Both the position numbers and the translations under genes were made by a program. The notes beneath the pieces are model-generated. The model worked only from the letters and a program-made list of their open reading frames with translations, did not search any database and was not told where the DNA came from. Source: Bauldia litoralis (GTDB lineage Bacteria; Pseudomonadota; Alphaproteobacteria; Rhizobiales; Kaistiaceae). Taken from it: DNA of 64,000 bases. This document shows positions 38,601 through 47,523 of the stretch, piece by piece (position 1 is the first letter of the stretch; every line of letters begins with the position of its first letter). Location of the stretch: contig NZ_FMXQ01000002.1 of assembly GCF_900104485.1 (NCBI RefSeq), positions 558,001 through 622,000 on the forward strand. The letters run 5' to 3'.

Positions 38601-39176
38601 ATGAGCTCCGAGTCGGTCGGCAGAGCTTGGCGCAGCGGGCGGTTCCTGATTGATCGAGCCCAGCCACTCGCCGACGATGCCCTGCATCTTTATTGTCCAG
38701 GCGGGAAGGATTTGCCGGTCGAGCACCTGATCACCCTGGCGCTTCTTCCGATCCACGACTGGAACAGCGCGTTGCTCGAGGGTGCGTCCGAGGGGCCGAT
38801 CACGCAGTCTGACAGCATAAGCGCTTGCGTCTTCGCGATCGATCCTTTCCGACGAATCCGGGACCTCCTGCTGGAGTTGAAGCAGAACAATTTCCACTGG
38901 GTGACCAACTTCCCGAGTGCTGAGGCGATCGACGGCGAGATGCGGACGACGCTCGATGATCTCGGCTTCGGGTTGCAGAAGGAGCTGGAGTTCGTCGATG
39001 AGGCAAGGGCCCTTGGCTTCGCAGTCGCGGCGTTCGCAACGACCACCTTTTCCGCGTCGTTGATGCTCGAAAACGGAGCCACGGCTCTGGTCACCCCGGA
39101 TGCGTCAATGATCGACGTCGCAAGCCTGCCGTCAGGCGTGCCGGTGATCGAACTCGAGGGGCATCGATCAGTATGA
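38601..39176 (+). CDS. Truncated PEP-hydrolase-like TIM-barrel protein
   Basis: 191 aa from ATG 38601 (MSSESVGRAWRSGRFLIDRA). Residues from about 25 on align with the TIM barrel encoded at 42532: IDPFRRIRDLLLELKQNNF then NFPSAEAIDGE matches [19 protein letters not shown] then [11 protein letters not shown], and LQKELEFVDEARALGF matches [16 protein letters not shown]. The start (the Gly-rich [11 protein letters not shown] segment) and the last third, including the GG-P and GASSMERLP segments, are missing. So it is either a decayed copy or a separately evolved half-barrel. Convergent with the aldo/keto reductase; no clear ribosome site. Confidence 0.55.
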   Translation: MSSESVGRAWRSGRFLIDRAQPLADDALHLYCPGGKDLPVEHLITLALLPIHDWNSALLEGASEGPITQSDSISACVFAIDPFRRIRDLLLELKQNNFHWVTNFPSAEAIDGEMRTTLDDLGFGLQKELEFVDEARALGFAVAAFATTTFSASLMLENGATALVTPDASMIDVASLPSGVPVIELEGHRSV

Positions 39177-39313
39177 TCAACGGCGCGGCGCTGCCTTTCC
39201 GCCGGGCTCCCAAAGCGGTGATCGCGGTTGCCTTGGCCAGCGGCACTGGACGCCGTTGAGGCGGCCAGTGTCGACGACCGTGCTCTCGCAGCGAGCCCGG
39301 AACCTGCCGGTGA

Positions 39314-40267
39314 TCACGTCCTTCCGATGCGATCGATCTCCGCCACCAGTTCCGGCTCCAGCGGTCCCTTGCTGGCGTATTCGAGATTCTTGTGAAGCTC
39401 GTCGACCTTGCGTGGCCCGGGGATGATGCTCGAGACCCTGGCGTCCGACAGCAGGTAGCGCAGGCCGAGTTCCGGCAGGGACATGCCAACCCGGTCCGAC
39501 AGCGCGTAGATGGCGTCCAGTCGGTTGAGCACGCGCTCATCGAAACCCCACGGGTAGACGCCGGTCTTGCGCATCTCGGCGATGCGATCGGTGGCCTTGC
39601 TGGCCAGCGCGCCCTGGCGATACGGCCCGCCCAGGATCACGCCGACGTCGTGTCGCTCGGCGGCCGGCAGCAGGGCATCGCGCGCGTCCTGCACCGCGAG
39701 ATCGTAGTGCATGAAGGTGAGCACCACATCGATCCGGCCGGTCTCGACAAGCGCCGTGTTCACCGCCAGGTCCTGGCCACCGACACCGATTGCGCCGACG
39801 ATCCCCGCCTTCTTCAGATCCTCGAGCGTCGACAGGACGACGCTGTCCCCCGTCGATCCATCGATCTTCCATTGCGCCCATTCAGGCTCATGGATCATGA
39901 CGACGTCGAGCTTGTCGCGGCGGAGCAGCCAGAGACTGTGCTCCACAATCCTGACGATGGCCTGCCGATCCGTATAGGCGTCGTCGCCGGCGGCCCTGAC
40001 GACGGTCCTGTCGAGCCAGCCCACCTTGCCCGACACCACGACAGGGCGCTTGTCGAAGCCGGAAAGACCTCGGCCGAGCAGTTCTTCGCTCTCCCCGAAC
40101 CCGTACATCGGCGCCGTGTCAAAGTAGTTTATACCGGCGTCCAAGGCCGCCTGGATGATCTCCAGGGCCTCCTGTTTCGGAACGCCGAACTCGCCGGTGA
40201 ACTGGAAGCCGCCACAGCCAACCTCCGAAACCTGAAGGCCGGTTCGGCCCAGTCTTCGCTCCGCCAT
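39314..40267 (-). CDS. Aldo/keto reductase
   Basis: NAD(P)H-dependent oxidoreductase with an (alpha/beta)8 fold, 317 aa (MAERRLGRTGLQVSEVGCGG). The Asp/Tyr pair is in NYFDTAPMYGFGESEELLGR, the catalytic Lys in VVVSGKVGW and the His in VVMIHEPEW. The C-terminal FRYLLSD-like RYLLSDARVSSIIPGPRKVD fits L-fucose/galactose-dehydrogenase-like AKRs that oxidise free sugars, though the substrate is unknown. It follows the isomerase gene by 10 nt in a two-gene operon. Confidence 0.92.
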   Translation of the reverse strand: MAERRLGRTGLQVSEVGCGGFQFTGEFGVPKQEALEIIQAALDAGINYFDTAPMYGFGESEELLGRGLSGFDKRPVVVSGKVGWLDRTVVRAAGDDAYTDRQAIVRIVEHSLWLLRRDKLDVVMIHEPEWAQWKIDGSTGDSVVLSTLEDLKKAGIVGAIGVGGQDLAVNTALVETGRIDVVLTFMHYDLAVQDARDALLPAAERHDVGVILGGPYRQGALASKATDRIAEMRKTGVYPWGFDERVLNRLDAIYALSDRVGMSLPELGLRYLLSDARVSSIIPGPRKVDELHKNLEYASKGPLEPELVAEIDRIGRT

Positions 40268-40277
40268 GCCCTACCCC

Positions 40278-41084
40278 CTAGATACCGAACAGGTCGCGGA
40301 CGACCGCGCGGCTTTCCCGCGCGCATCGACTGGCGCTTCCGTTCTCGCGCATTGTCGCATCGCCGTTCTGCTCGACCACGAGCCACCCGGTGTAGGCCAT
40401 GGCCTTCACCTTTTCCGCTACCGCCCGCAGGTTGGCCTCACCCTGCCCCAGGACGGTGTTCAGTCCGGTCTCGGGCTTGAAGTCCTTGAGTTCGATCATC
40501 GAAATGTCGTTCTCATACCGATCGAGCACCACGGTGGTCCGTTGGCTCATCTCGACGTCGACGAAATCCTTCGTCGCGTGCCCGACGTCGACCATGACGC
40601 TTCTGTCGTTGGAGAGGCCATCCATGATCCGACAGAACTGTGCGAAGGTCTCGCCCGTATTGTCGGTGTGATTGTGGTAGGTGATCCTGACGCCGCGCGC
40701 TTTGGCGATCGTCGTGAGGTAAGACATCATGTCGATCACCAGCCTGAACTCGGACTCCTCGCGGCCGAACCCGCCGAGGATGATCAAGTTCTCGCATGAC
40801 GCTTCGTTCATCAGATCGAAGACGCGACGGTAGCGATCGAAGTTCAGGTCGAGCGGGGCGATGATGCTGGCGAGTTGCAGGCCCGCGGCATCCAGATGCT
40901 TCCGAAAACCCTGCGGGTCGGCGACATGTGACTGCCATCCCCAATCGCTGAAGCCCGATACGCCCTCGTAGCCGATCGACCTGACCTCCTCCAGCCAGGG
41001 GGCCAGAAGGTCGTCGGAGGGATTCCCCCACAGAAGGCTCGTGATTCCTACCCTTGGCAGTGATCCTGCCTGTGCCGCTTCCAC
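40278..41084 (-). CDS. Sugar phosphate isomerase/epimerase family protein
   Basis: Xylose-isomerase-like TIM barrel (AP_endonuc_2 type), 268 aa. Metal-site segments can be seen: ENLIILGGFGREESE, GVRITYHNHTDNTGE (His), VMVDVGHATKDFVD (Asp-x-x-His) and ISMIELKDFKPETG. GTG 41084 is favoured over GTG 41093 because CGAGG then lies 8 nt upstream. It heads a two-gene minus operon with an aldo/keto reductase and is divergent from the Tm-1-like operon. Probable role: isomerising a rare sugar or inositol derivative. Confidence 0.88.
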   Translation of the reverse strand: MEAAQAGSLPRVGITSLLWGNPSDDLLAPWLEEVRSIGYEGVSGFSDWGWQSHVADPQGFRKHLDAAGLQLASIIAPLDLNFDRYRRVFDLMNEASCENLIILGGFGREESEFRLVIDMMSYLTTIAKARGVRITYHNHTDNTGETFAQFCRIMDGLSNDRSVMVDVGHATKDFVDVEMSQRTTVVLDRYENDISMIELKDFKPETGLNTVLGQGEANLRAVAEKVKAMAYTGWLVVEQNGDATMRENGSASRCARESRAVVRDLFGI

Positions 41085-41125
41085 CCCTGTCACCTCGTTT
41101 TCTTATCGATTACGCTCGCCTATGT

Positions 41126-41154
41126 GACCTAGGTGGAAATCGCCCGGGTGGCAA
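41126..41154 (-). promoter_or_regulatory. Predicted promoter of the isomerase-reductase operon
   Basis: On the minus strand TTGCCA (41149-41154) and TAGGTC (41126-41131) with a 17-bp spacer. The tandem repeat at 41173-41190 is centred about 62 bp upstream of the expected start of transcription, a usual position for an activator site. Confidence 0.5.
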
Positions 41155-41172
41155 AGGGTCGCCGGCGCTCCC

Positions 41173-41190
41173 TTGAGTAATATTGGGCAA
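41173..41190 (+). repeat. Tandem TTGRGYAA operator-like repeat, copy A
   Basis: TTGAGTAA (41173-41180), TA, then TTGGGCAA (41183-41190): two octamers 10 bp apart, one helical turn. The same 18-bp design recurs at 48966-48983. It lies in the divergent gap between the isomerase gene and the Tm-1-like operon. Confidence 0.65.
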
Positions 41191-41339
41191 AGCTGCGTGT
41201 CCCGCGGCGCAAGGCACATGGCAGGAAGCAGGGCGCCCTTCCCAGATTTACCCAAGGATTGGCGCATTCAGCTTGAGGCGAACGGAAAGGCGTCTGAGAA
41301 TTTGCCGGACGAGGCAACCGACGCCGTTGGGGAGGGCTC

Positions 41340-42539
41340 ATGGGCAGCATCTACATCGTAGGCACCTGCGATACCAAAGGCGAGGAACTCCGGTACATCC
41401 GCGACTTGATCGGGGATGCCGGCCAGTCGGTGAAGCTGGTCGATGTGTCGACGTCTTCCAATGCCTCGACCGTCGCTGCGGATCACGGCCGGGACGAGGT
41501 TCTGGGGCATCACCCCAACGCCGCGACGCTGACCGGAGACCGCGGCGAGTCGGTCACGACCATGTCGGAGGCGTTGGTCCAGTTCGTCGGCTCCCGCACC
41601 GACCTGGACGGCATTCTTAGCGTCGGCGGCACGGGCGGCACCGCACTCGTTGCGCCTGCCATGCGCGCCCTTCCCATCGGTGTCCCGAAAGTGCTGGTTT
41701 CGACGATAGCGTCCGGCAACGTCGCGCCTTACGTCGGGCCAACCGACATCTCGATGATGTACTCGGTCACCGACATCGCCGGCCTCAATCGAATATCGCG
41801 GAAGGTTCTGGCGAACGCCGCCTTTTCCGTGTTGGGGATGGTCTCCAACAGGCTCGCGGATGACGTCGACCAGAAACCGGCCCTCGGGCTGACGATGTTC
41901 GGCGTGACAACACCTTGCGTGCAGGCCATCGTTGCGAGCCTGTCGCCCGACTACGACTGCCTGGTGTTCCACGCAACGGGGACCGGCGGACAGTCCTTCG
42001 AGAAACTCGTCGACTCCCGGTTGGTGACTGCCGGCCTCGATATCACGACGACCGAGGTGTGCGATCTTCTGGTCGGTGGCGTGTTCCCCGCGACCGAAGA
42101 CCGCTTCGGCGCCTTCGAACGCACCGGCCTGCCATGGATCGGCTCGGTCGGCGCAATGGACATGGTGAATTTCGGCGCGCGCGACACCGTCCCGGAGCAA
42201 TTCAGGAACCGCAAGCTCCACGTCCACAACGCCCAGGTCACGCTGATGAGGACGACGGCCGAGGAGAATGCGCGCTTCGGCGAATGGATGGGAGAGCGCC
42301 TCAACCGGTGTGCGGGGCCGGTGCGGCTGAAACTTCCGGAACGCGGCGTATCGGCCCTGGACATCGAAGGCGGGGCCTTCTTCGACCCCGAGGCAGATCA
42401 GGCCCTGTTCGCTGCCCTGGAGAGGACGATCGCAGCGACCGCCGACCGCAGCATCGAAAGACTGCCGCTCCATATCAACGATCCGGCGTTCGCGCAGGTC
42501 ATGATCGATACCCTGAAGGAAATGAAGCCCCATGCCTGA
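41340..42539 (+). CDS. Tm-1-like ATP-binding domain protein (UPF0261)
   Basis: 399 aa. Matches the family by GTCDTKGEE (residues 8-16), [20 protein letters not shown] (95-114), [19 protein letters not shown] and [18 protein letters not shown]. The family corresponds to the N-terminal, ATP-binding half of tomato Tm-1, which inhibits tomato mosaic virus replication; the bacterial role is unknown, and Tm-1's antiviral role should not be carried over. It overlaps the next gene by 8 nt. In plants that second part is fused to it. Confidence 0.93.
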   Translation: MGSIYIVGTCDTKGEELRYIRDLIGDAGQSVKLVDVSTSSNASTVAADHGRDEVLGHHPNAATLTGDRGESVTTMSEALVQFVGSRTDLDGILSVGGTGGTALVAPAMRALPIGVPKVLVSTIASGNVAPYVGPTDISMMYSVTDIAGLNRISRKVLANAAFSVLGMVSNRLADDVDQKPALGLTMFGVTTPCVQAIVASLSPDYDCLVFHATGTGGQSFEKLVDSRLVTAGLDITTTEVCDLLVGGVFPATEDRFGAFERTGLPWIGSVGAMDMVNFGARDTVPEQFRNRKLHVHNAQVTLMRTTAEENARFGEWMGERLNRCAGPVRLKLPERGVSALDIEGGAFFDPEADQALFAALERTIAATADRSIERLPLHINDPAFAQVMIDTLKEMKPHA

Positions 42540-43395
42540 GCCCACGCCCGCCCATCTCGACCGCAACGCCACCCTTGAGCGCTTCCGCGCGATGATTGGT
42601 CGGGGCGAGCCCATTATTGGCGGTGGTGCCGGAACCGGCATCTCCGCCAAGAGCGAAGAGGCCGGCGGTATCGACCTCATCGTGATCTACAATTCGGGCC
42701 GTTATCGCATGGCGGGGCGAGGCTCCCTCGCGGGCCTTCTTGCGTACGGCAATGCGAACGAGATCGTTCTGGAAATGGGCCGGGAAGTGCTGCCCGTGGT
42801 TCGCCACACCCCGGTCATCGCCGGCGTCAATGGAACAGATCCCTTCGTTCGCATGGAGCACTTCCTGCTGCGGCTGAAATCCGAGGGATTTGCGGGTGTC
42901 CAGAATTTCCCGACCGTCGGGCTGATCGACGGGGTCTTCCGCCAGAACCTGGAAGAGACCGGCATGGCCTTCGCGCAGGAGGTGGAGATGGTGGGGCTGG
43001 CTCATCGGATTGGCCTGCTTACGACTCCCTACGTCTTCTCCACGGAGGACGCCCGCGCGATGACCGAGGCGGGATCGGACATCATCGTCTGTCACATGGG
43101 CCTGACCACGGGTGGGGCCATCGGCGCCCGGACCGGCAAGACGCTTTCCGAATGCGTCGACCTCATCGACCAGTTCGCGCAGGCGGCACGCTCCGTAAGG
43201 AACGACGTGATCATACTCTGCCACGGAGGGCCGATTTCGAACCCGGAAGATGCGGGCTACATTCTCGAACGCTGCCAAGGGGTGCATGGTTTCTACGGAG
43301 CGAGCAGCATGGAGCGACTGCCGGCCGAAGTTGCCATCGCAGAGCAAACGAGAGCGTTTAAGAATTTGCGCGTCTCGCGATCGCACGTGCAATAA
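42532..43395 (+). CDS. Phosphoenolpyruvate hydrolase family / TIM-barrel protein
   Basis: 287 aa, PF09370-type TIM barrel equivalent to the C-terminal half of plant Tm-1. Marks are [89 protein letters not shown] and [11 protein letters not shown]. The family name is historical and no activity is proven. It is translationally coupled to the UPF0261 gene (8-nt overlap) and followed 8 nt later by a regulator carrying the same barrel. Confidence 0.92.
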   Translation: MPEPTPAHLDRNATLERFRAMIGRGEPIIGGGAGTGISAKSEEAGGIDLIVIYNSGRYRMAGRGSLAGLLAYGNANEIVLEMGREVLPVVRHTPVIAGVNGTDPFVRMEHFLLRLKSEGFAGVQNFPTVGLIDGVFRQNLEETGMAFAQEVEMVGLAHRIGLLTTPYVFSTEDARAMTEAGSDIIVCHMGLTTGGAIGARTGKTLSECVDLIDQFAQAARSVRNDVIILCHGGPISNPEDAGYILERCQGVHGFYGASSMERLPAEVAIAEQTRAFKNLRVSRSHVQ

Positions 43396-43403
43396 CTTGG
43401 GCC

Positions 43404-45191
43404 ATGGCTGAGAGGAACGCGCGGACTGATTGCGGCTCGAACGTTGTCGGTGTCCTGAAGGAGTCGCTTCGACGCCCGCACACCACACTGGTGGGTGCCG
43501 CCATCGGCACCGGTATGGCGGCGCAGGCCGCTACGCGCGGCGGCGCCGACTTTCTGCTCGCGCTCAACGCGGGTCGCATTCGCAGCATGGGCGCGCCGTC
43601 GATCCTGTCGTTGCTGGCGCTGCGCGAGAGCAACCGGTTCGTGATGGACTTTGCCCGCTCGGAAATCCTTCCCAACACGACCGCTCCGGTCCTTTTCGGT
43701 GCTTCGGCATTCGACCCGAGACAGCCGCTGGAGAGTATCGTCCAGTCGATCGCCGCGGCGCGGTTCGACGGGGTCGTGAACTTCCCGACATGCGTGTTTC
43801 TCGATGCTCGTTTCCGGGGGGCGATCGAGGCAGCGGGCGTCGGCTTCGAAAGGGAGGTGGAACTGCTCGCCCTTTCCAAGCAGGCGGGTCTCGCGACTCT
43901 GGCTTATGTCCATGACGCGGCCGAAGCGGTGGCCATGGCGCGCGCCCGCGTCGACATCATCAACCTCAACCTCGGCTGGAACGTCGGCGGCGAGAACGGG
44001 GTAAAAACGACGCTGACCGTCGACCAGGCGGCCGAATTCGCGCGCACCGTCTTCGCGAAGATCCGCCACCTTCATCCCGGCTGCCTGTGCCTGGTGGAAG
44101 GCGGCCCGATCGTCAGCCCGGAGGAGATGTACCTCGTCTGCCGATCGTCCAAGGCGGATGGCTATGTCGGGGGATCAACCATCGACCGGCTGCCATCCGA
44201 GAACTCGATCGAGGGCGTGACCTCGGCCTTCAAGGCCGTCGGCACCCTGCAGCGAAAGATCGACAAGCTGGAGCGAAAGCTGGAACTCGTTCAGCGTCGC
44301 TTCTCGATCGTCGGTCGCTCCGACGCCATCGTGCGGGCCAAGCAATCGATCGAAAGGCTGGCGCGTTCCTCGGCGCCGCTGTTGATTGTGGGCAAGAAGG
44401 GAACGGGCAAACGGCTGGTCGCCCACGCCGTTCATGAAGCGGCTCGCAAGCGGCGGTCCTCTTTCGTGGAGCCTGCCTCCATCGATCCGGATGGAGCCCT
44501 TCTTTTCGGAACCGCCGGCACGGATGGCAGCAAGCGCCGGGTCGGCTATCTGGAGGCACACCCCCACGCCACCATCCTCGTCAGCGGCGCCGACACGTTC
44601 ACGCCCGCGGCCCAGGCGCGCCTGCTCGAACTGTTCGACACCGGATCGTATGCAAACATCGGCGACGAGCGACGACTGGAATTCGATGGCCGGCTGATAT
44701 TCACGCTGTCGATCGACACGAAGCAGACGCAGGGCCTGGTCGCCGAGGCCCCGCTCCTGAGCCAGCTCTACCCGACGCATGTGGCGCTGCCGGTTTTGCG
44801 CGACCGTCTGGAAGACCTGACGATGCTGGCGGAGTATTTTCTTCGCAAACTGGTTGGCGAGGATGGCAGGCCGGTGGGGATCGACCATTCGGCCTATCGG
44901 CTTCTGCTATCCCATTCGTGGCCTGGAAACGTCCGGGAACTCAGGACTGTCCTGGAAGCCGCGTTCACCCGTTGCGACGGCAACACCATATTTGGCCGAG
45001 ACCTCCCTCCCCTGACGAAGGAAGCCTCGGAAGACCGGGCAACCCTCAACGAGCGCGACTGGATCCTCGACGCCTTGAAGCGGCATCGGTTTCGCAAGGG
45101 TGAAACGGCTCGTTACCTCTGCATCTCCCGCAAGACCCTTTACAACAAGATGCGTCACTACGGGCTGCCGATTCAACAGCGCCATGCCTGA
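43404..45191 (+). CDS. TIM-barrel sensor fused to degenerate NtrC-type AAA domain and Fis HTH
   Basis: 595 aa, three domains. Residues about 15-275 are a second PF09370 barrel (GVVNFPTCVFLDARF, EVELLALSKQAGLATLAYV, YVGGSTIDRLPSE). A short coiled coil (283-299) follows. Residues about 300-525 are a sigma-54-activator-like AAA domain: Walker A GKKGTGKR at 330-337, arginine-finger LRDRLEDL at 465-472 and WPGNVRELR at 506-514 are kept. The GAFTGA loop is deleted (LFGTAGTDG leads straight to GYLEAH), and the Walker B Asp-Glu is replaced by Ser394-Gly395. Residues 547-588 are a Fis/HTH_8 DNA-binding helix pair (GETARYLCISRKTLYNKMRH). It is therefore probably a sigma-54-independent regulator that senses the barrel's ligand and controls this locus. 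Confidence 0.88.
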   Translation: MAERNARTDCGSNVVGVLKESLRRPHTTLVGAAIGTGMAAQAATRGGADFLLALNAGRIRSMGAPSILSLLALRESNRFVMDFARSEILPNTTAPVLFGASAFDPRQPLESIVQSIAAARFDGVVNFPTCVFLDARFRGAIEAAGVGFEREVELLALSKQAGLATLAYVHDAAEAVAMARARVDIINLNLGWNVGGENGVKTTLTVDQAAEFARTVFAKIRHLHPGCLCLVEGGPIVSPEEMYLVCRSSKADGYVGGSTIDRLPSENSIEGVTSAFKAVGTLQRKIDKLERKLELVQRRFSIVGRSDAIVRAKQSIERLARSSAPLLIVGKKGTGKRLVAHAVHEAARKRRSSFVEPASIDPDGALLFGTAGTDGSKRRVGYLEAHPHATILVSGADTFTPAAQARLLELFDTGSYANIGDERRLEFDGRLIFTLSIDTKQTQGLVAEAPLLSQLYPTHVALPVLRDRLEDLTMLAEYFLRKLVGEDGRPVGIDHSAYRLLLSHSWPGNVRELRTVLEAAFTRCDGNTIFGRDLPPLTKEASEDRATLNERDWILDALKRHRFRKGETARYLCISRKTLYNKMRHYGLPIQQRHA

Positions 45192-45279
45192 TGGCGCGGT
45201 GCGGTCAGGCGCGGACGCGGACTTGCCGTCCGTTGCCGGCGACAACGAAGCCGTGGCGCCCTGGCCTCGGCCCGGGTCC

Positions 45280-46404
45280 CTATCGGCCGAGCGCTGCGGA
45301 CAGGGAGCGGATCGAGCCGGGCACGATCGGCTCGCCACTGTGTGACGAGGCGATCGCGGCGAAGACGAGGGCGAGGGAATCGAGATTGCCACGCGCATCG
45401 TTGAGCGGCGGGCTGCCGGTTTCGATAGCCTGAAGGACGGCGCCCATCGTGCCGGCGAAGCCCTCCTTGAACCAGGTTCCCTGGAGCTGCGGCCGCGCGA
45501 CGCCGGCTTCGGTGGTCAGCGTCACCTCCTGAATGCCGGGGTCCGGGCCGCGGGAGATCACGGTGCCGGCGCTGCCGGTCACGACCGTGCGATCTTCGGC
45601 GCCAAAGGGTGTGGCGCCATCGAAAACGAGAGAAGACTGGCCGCCCTCGAATCCGACCAGAGCCTCGGCGAGCAAGGCCGGGCGGGCCGTCTGGCCGGCG
45701 GCACGCGTCCTGGTCGCAAATACCATTCTGGCGCGGCCGCCAATGATGCTCGCCAGGAAATCGAACCAGTGGACGGCGAAATCGTAGAGGATGAGGTCGT
45801 CGATCTCCTCAAACGGCGTGCCGGCCGTCCAGCCGTGGTCCCAGTGAATGGTGGCGTGGCAGGAATGGACGTCGCCGACGCGGCCGGCGCGGACCGCCTC
45901 GCGAATCCACGACAGGTGCGGAGCGAAGCGTCCGTTCTGGTTGACCGCCAGCACGAGGTTCCGCGATTCCGCCAACTCGACCAGACGCTCGCCGTCGTCG
46001 AGGTCGAGAACGAACGGCTTCTGGGAGAGGACGTGCTTGCCGGCGCGCAGCGCGGTCTCCATCAGCGGCAGCCGTTCCCGCGGGTGCGGCGTGAGGTCAA
46101 CCACGTCGATGTCGGGACGAGCGAGGGTGCCCTCGACGTCGTCGGTTGCCTCCGCGTCGGGGTAATAGGCGTCGCGCTGCTTGATCGCATTACCGAGCGT
46201 CGGGCTGCAGATCACCGTGACGTTGAAGCCGACCGACCGGTAGGCGTCGAGATGGGCGCCGGAGATGCCGCCGGCACCGATGAGGCCGATACGCGCGTTC
46301 CTGTCTTTCGGCATCGGCGGTCGATAGGAGAGGTCGGGAGCCGGCACTTCCGCCGCCTCGGCGCTCTTCAGGCTGTAGGCGTCGAGGTCCGCCGTCCTGG
46401 TCAT
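45280..46404 (-). CDS. Gfo/Idh/MocA-family oxidoreductase (second of pair)
   Basis: 374 aa from ATG 46404. After a 35-residue N-terminal extension comes the Rossmann motif IGLIGAGGISGAHLDAYRSV, then VVDLTPHPRERLPLMETALR, the EKP-equivalent HVLSQKPFVLD (Lys) and the catalytic-region HxxD-like DFAVHWFDFLASIIG. Likely an NAD(P)-dependent sugar or inositol dehydrogenase. The ATG overlaps the stop of the first oxidoreductase by 4 nt. Convergent with the regulator gene. Confidence 0.9.
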   Translation of the reverse strand: MTRTADLDAYSLKSAEAAEVPAPDLSYRPPMPKDRNARIGLIGAGGISGAHLDAYRSVGFNVTVICSPTLGNAIKQRDAYYPDAEATDDVEGTLARPDIDVVDLTPHPRERLPLMETALRAGKHVLSQKPFVLDLDDGERLVELAESRNLVLAVNQNGRFAPHLSWIREAVRAGRVGDVHSCHATIHWDHGWTAGTPFEEIDDLILYDFAVHWFDFLASIIGGRARMVFATRTRAAGQTARPALLAEALVGFEGGQSSLVFDGATPFGAEDRTVVTGSAGTVISRGPDPGIQEVTLTTEAGVARPQLQGTWFKEGFAGTMGAVLQAIETGSPPLNDARGNLDSLALVFAAIASSHSGEPIVPGSIRSLSAALGR

Positions 46405-47477
46405 GACACGAGACCGACGGTCCGCCGGGTGGCGGCGGAGAGGACGGCGCTGTCGACGATCCTCTGGCCAATGAGGCAAAGTTCCGGATCGAGGGCGCCG
46501 GTGATCGGCGCACCGTCATCGATGCGGGCGAGCATGTATTCGATGGGCCCCCGCCTGCCTTCCGGGAGTGGGGCGACCGCCACGGGCGTCGCGGCCGGCT
46601 CGGCCCGGGTCTGCACCGTGACGAAATCGTCGTAGTCGTAGCTGGAGATGGTGCCGTCGCTGCCGACCATGACGAATCCGGATTTCGGCTGCGGCTGCAG
46701 GGTCCAGGGATCGGTGAAGGTTCCCCAGCGCGTCTCGAACTTCGAGAGGCCTCCGGCATACCGGCAGACGGTGATCGAGTGCTGGTCGACCTCGATGCCC
46801 GGCGTTTCGTCGACGACGGTCGTCACCTCTATCGGCGCCTCGCCGCGAAAGAACCAGGTGCCGAAGGTCACGCCATAGCCGAGGTAGTCGAGCAGGCTGC
46901 CACCGCCCGACGCCTTCCTGTACCACCATGAGGTCGGCTTCAGCGCCTCGACCTCCTGCGGTGACACCTCGACCTTGTCGGCGAGGTGATAGAGCGGACC
47001 GCGGTTGCCGCCATAATAGTGAACCTCGGTCAGCCGTCCGATCGTGCCTTCGTCGAGAAGGCGCTTGGCGGTGTTATGGGTGGGGCTCCAGGCGACCGGC
47101 CAATTGATCGCAAGCCGCCTGTCCGTTCCCTCCATCGCCGCGATCATCCTCCGCGCGTCGGCGACGCTGGCGGCGAACGGCTTCTCGACAAGGATATGAA
47201 GGCCGTGCGGCGCGATCTTCTCGACATAGTCGGCGTGCTCCCCGGTCGCCGAGCAGAGGATGGCGATGTCGGCGCCGGTCGTGGCGAGGCAGGCCTCGAG
47301 GTCGGTATGGACGCGGTCTTCGGGGATGCCGAACTGGTCAATGGCAGTCTGCATCCGCGCCGCATCGGGATCGAAGATGCCGGCGATCTCGGCATCGGGG
47401 TGCTCCGACACCGCCCTGAGCAAATCGCCCATATGCATGTGGTCGAAGCTGATGCCAACGATCTTGTGTCTTGCCAT
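46401..47477 (-). CDS. Gfo/Idh/MocA-family oxidoreductase (first of pair)
   Basis: 358 aa from ATG 47477 (MARHKIVGISFDHMHMGDLL). The usual GxGxxG is altered to GISFDHMH, typical of a subset of the family; LHILVEKPFAASVADARRM carries the EKP motif and INWPVAWSPTHNTAKRL follows. The C-terminal beta-sheet domain is complete. It is coupled to the second oxidoreductase and lies downstream of a 16-bp palindrome. Upstream frame to 47747 is rejected. Confidence 0.9.
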   Translation of the reverse strand: MARHKIVGISFDHMHMGDLLRAVSEHPDAEIAGIFDPDAARMQTAIDQFGIPEDRVHTDLEACLATTGADIAILCSATGEHADYVEKIAPHGLHILVEKPFAASVADARRMIAAMEGTDRRLAINWPVAWSPTHNTAKRLLDEGTIGRLTEVHYYGGNRGPLYHLADKVEVSPQEVEALKPTSWWYRKASGGGSLLDYLGYGVTFGTWFFRGEAPIEVTTVVDETPGIEVDQHSITVCRYAGGLSKFETRWGTFTDPWTLQPQPKSGFVMVGSDGTISSYDYDDFVTVQTRAEPAATPVAVAPLPEGRRGPIEYMLARIDDGAPITGALDPELCLIGQRIVDSAVLSAATRRTVGLVS

Positions 47478-47523
47478 GATTCCCGCTTCCCGTCGGACCG
47501 CTTCCGGTTGTTTCACAAGCCTC

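Noticed and set aside
41160-41339. Sigma-54 (-24/-12) promoter before the Tm-1-like operon
   Set aside because: GG and GC pairs at the required 10-bp separation with TGGC/TTGC context were not found, and the adjacent AAA regulator lacks GAFTGA.
41340-45191. The Tm-1-like operon as an antiphage defence system
   Set aside because: No nuclease, toxin or other defence gene nearby; context is sugar uptake and redox enzymes. The plant antiviral role is not evidence for a bacterial one.
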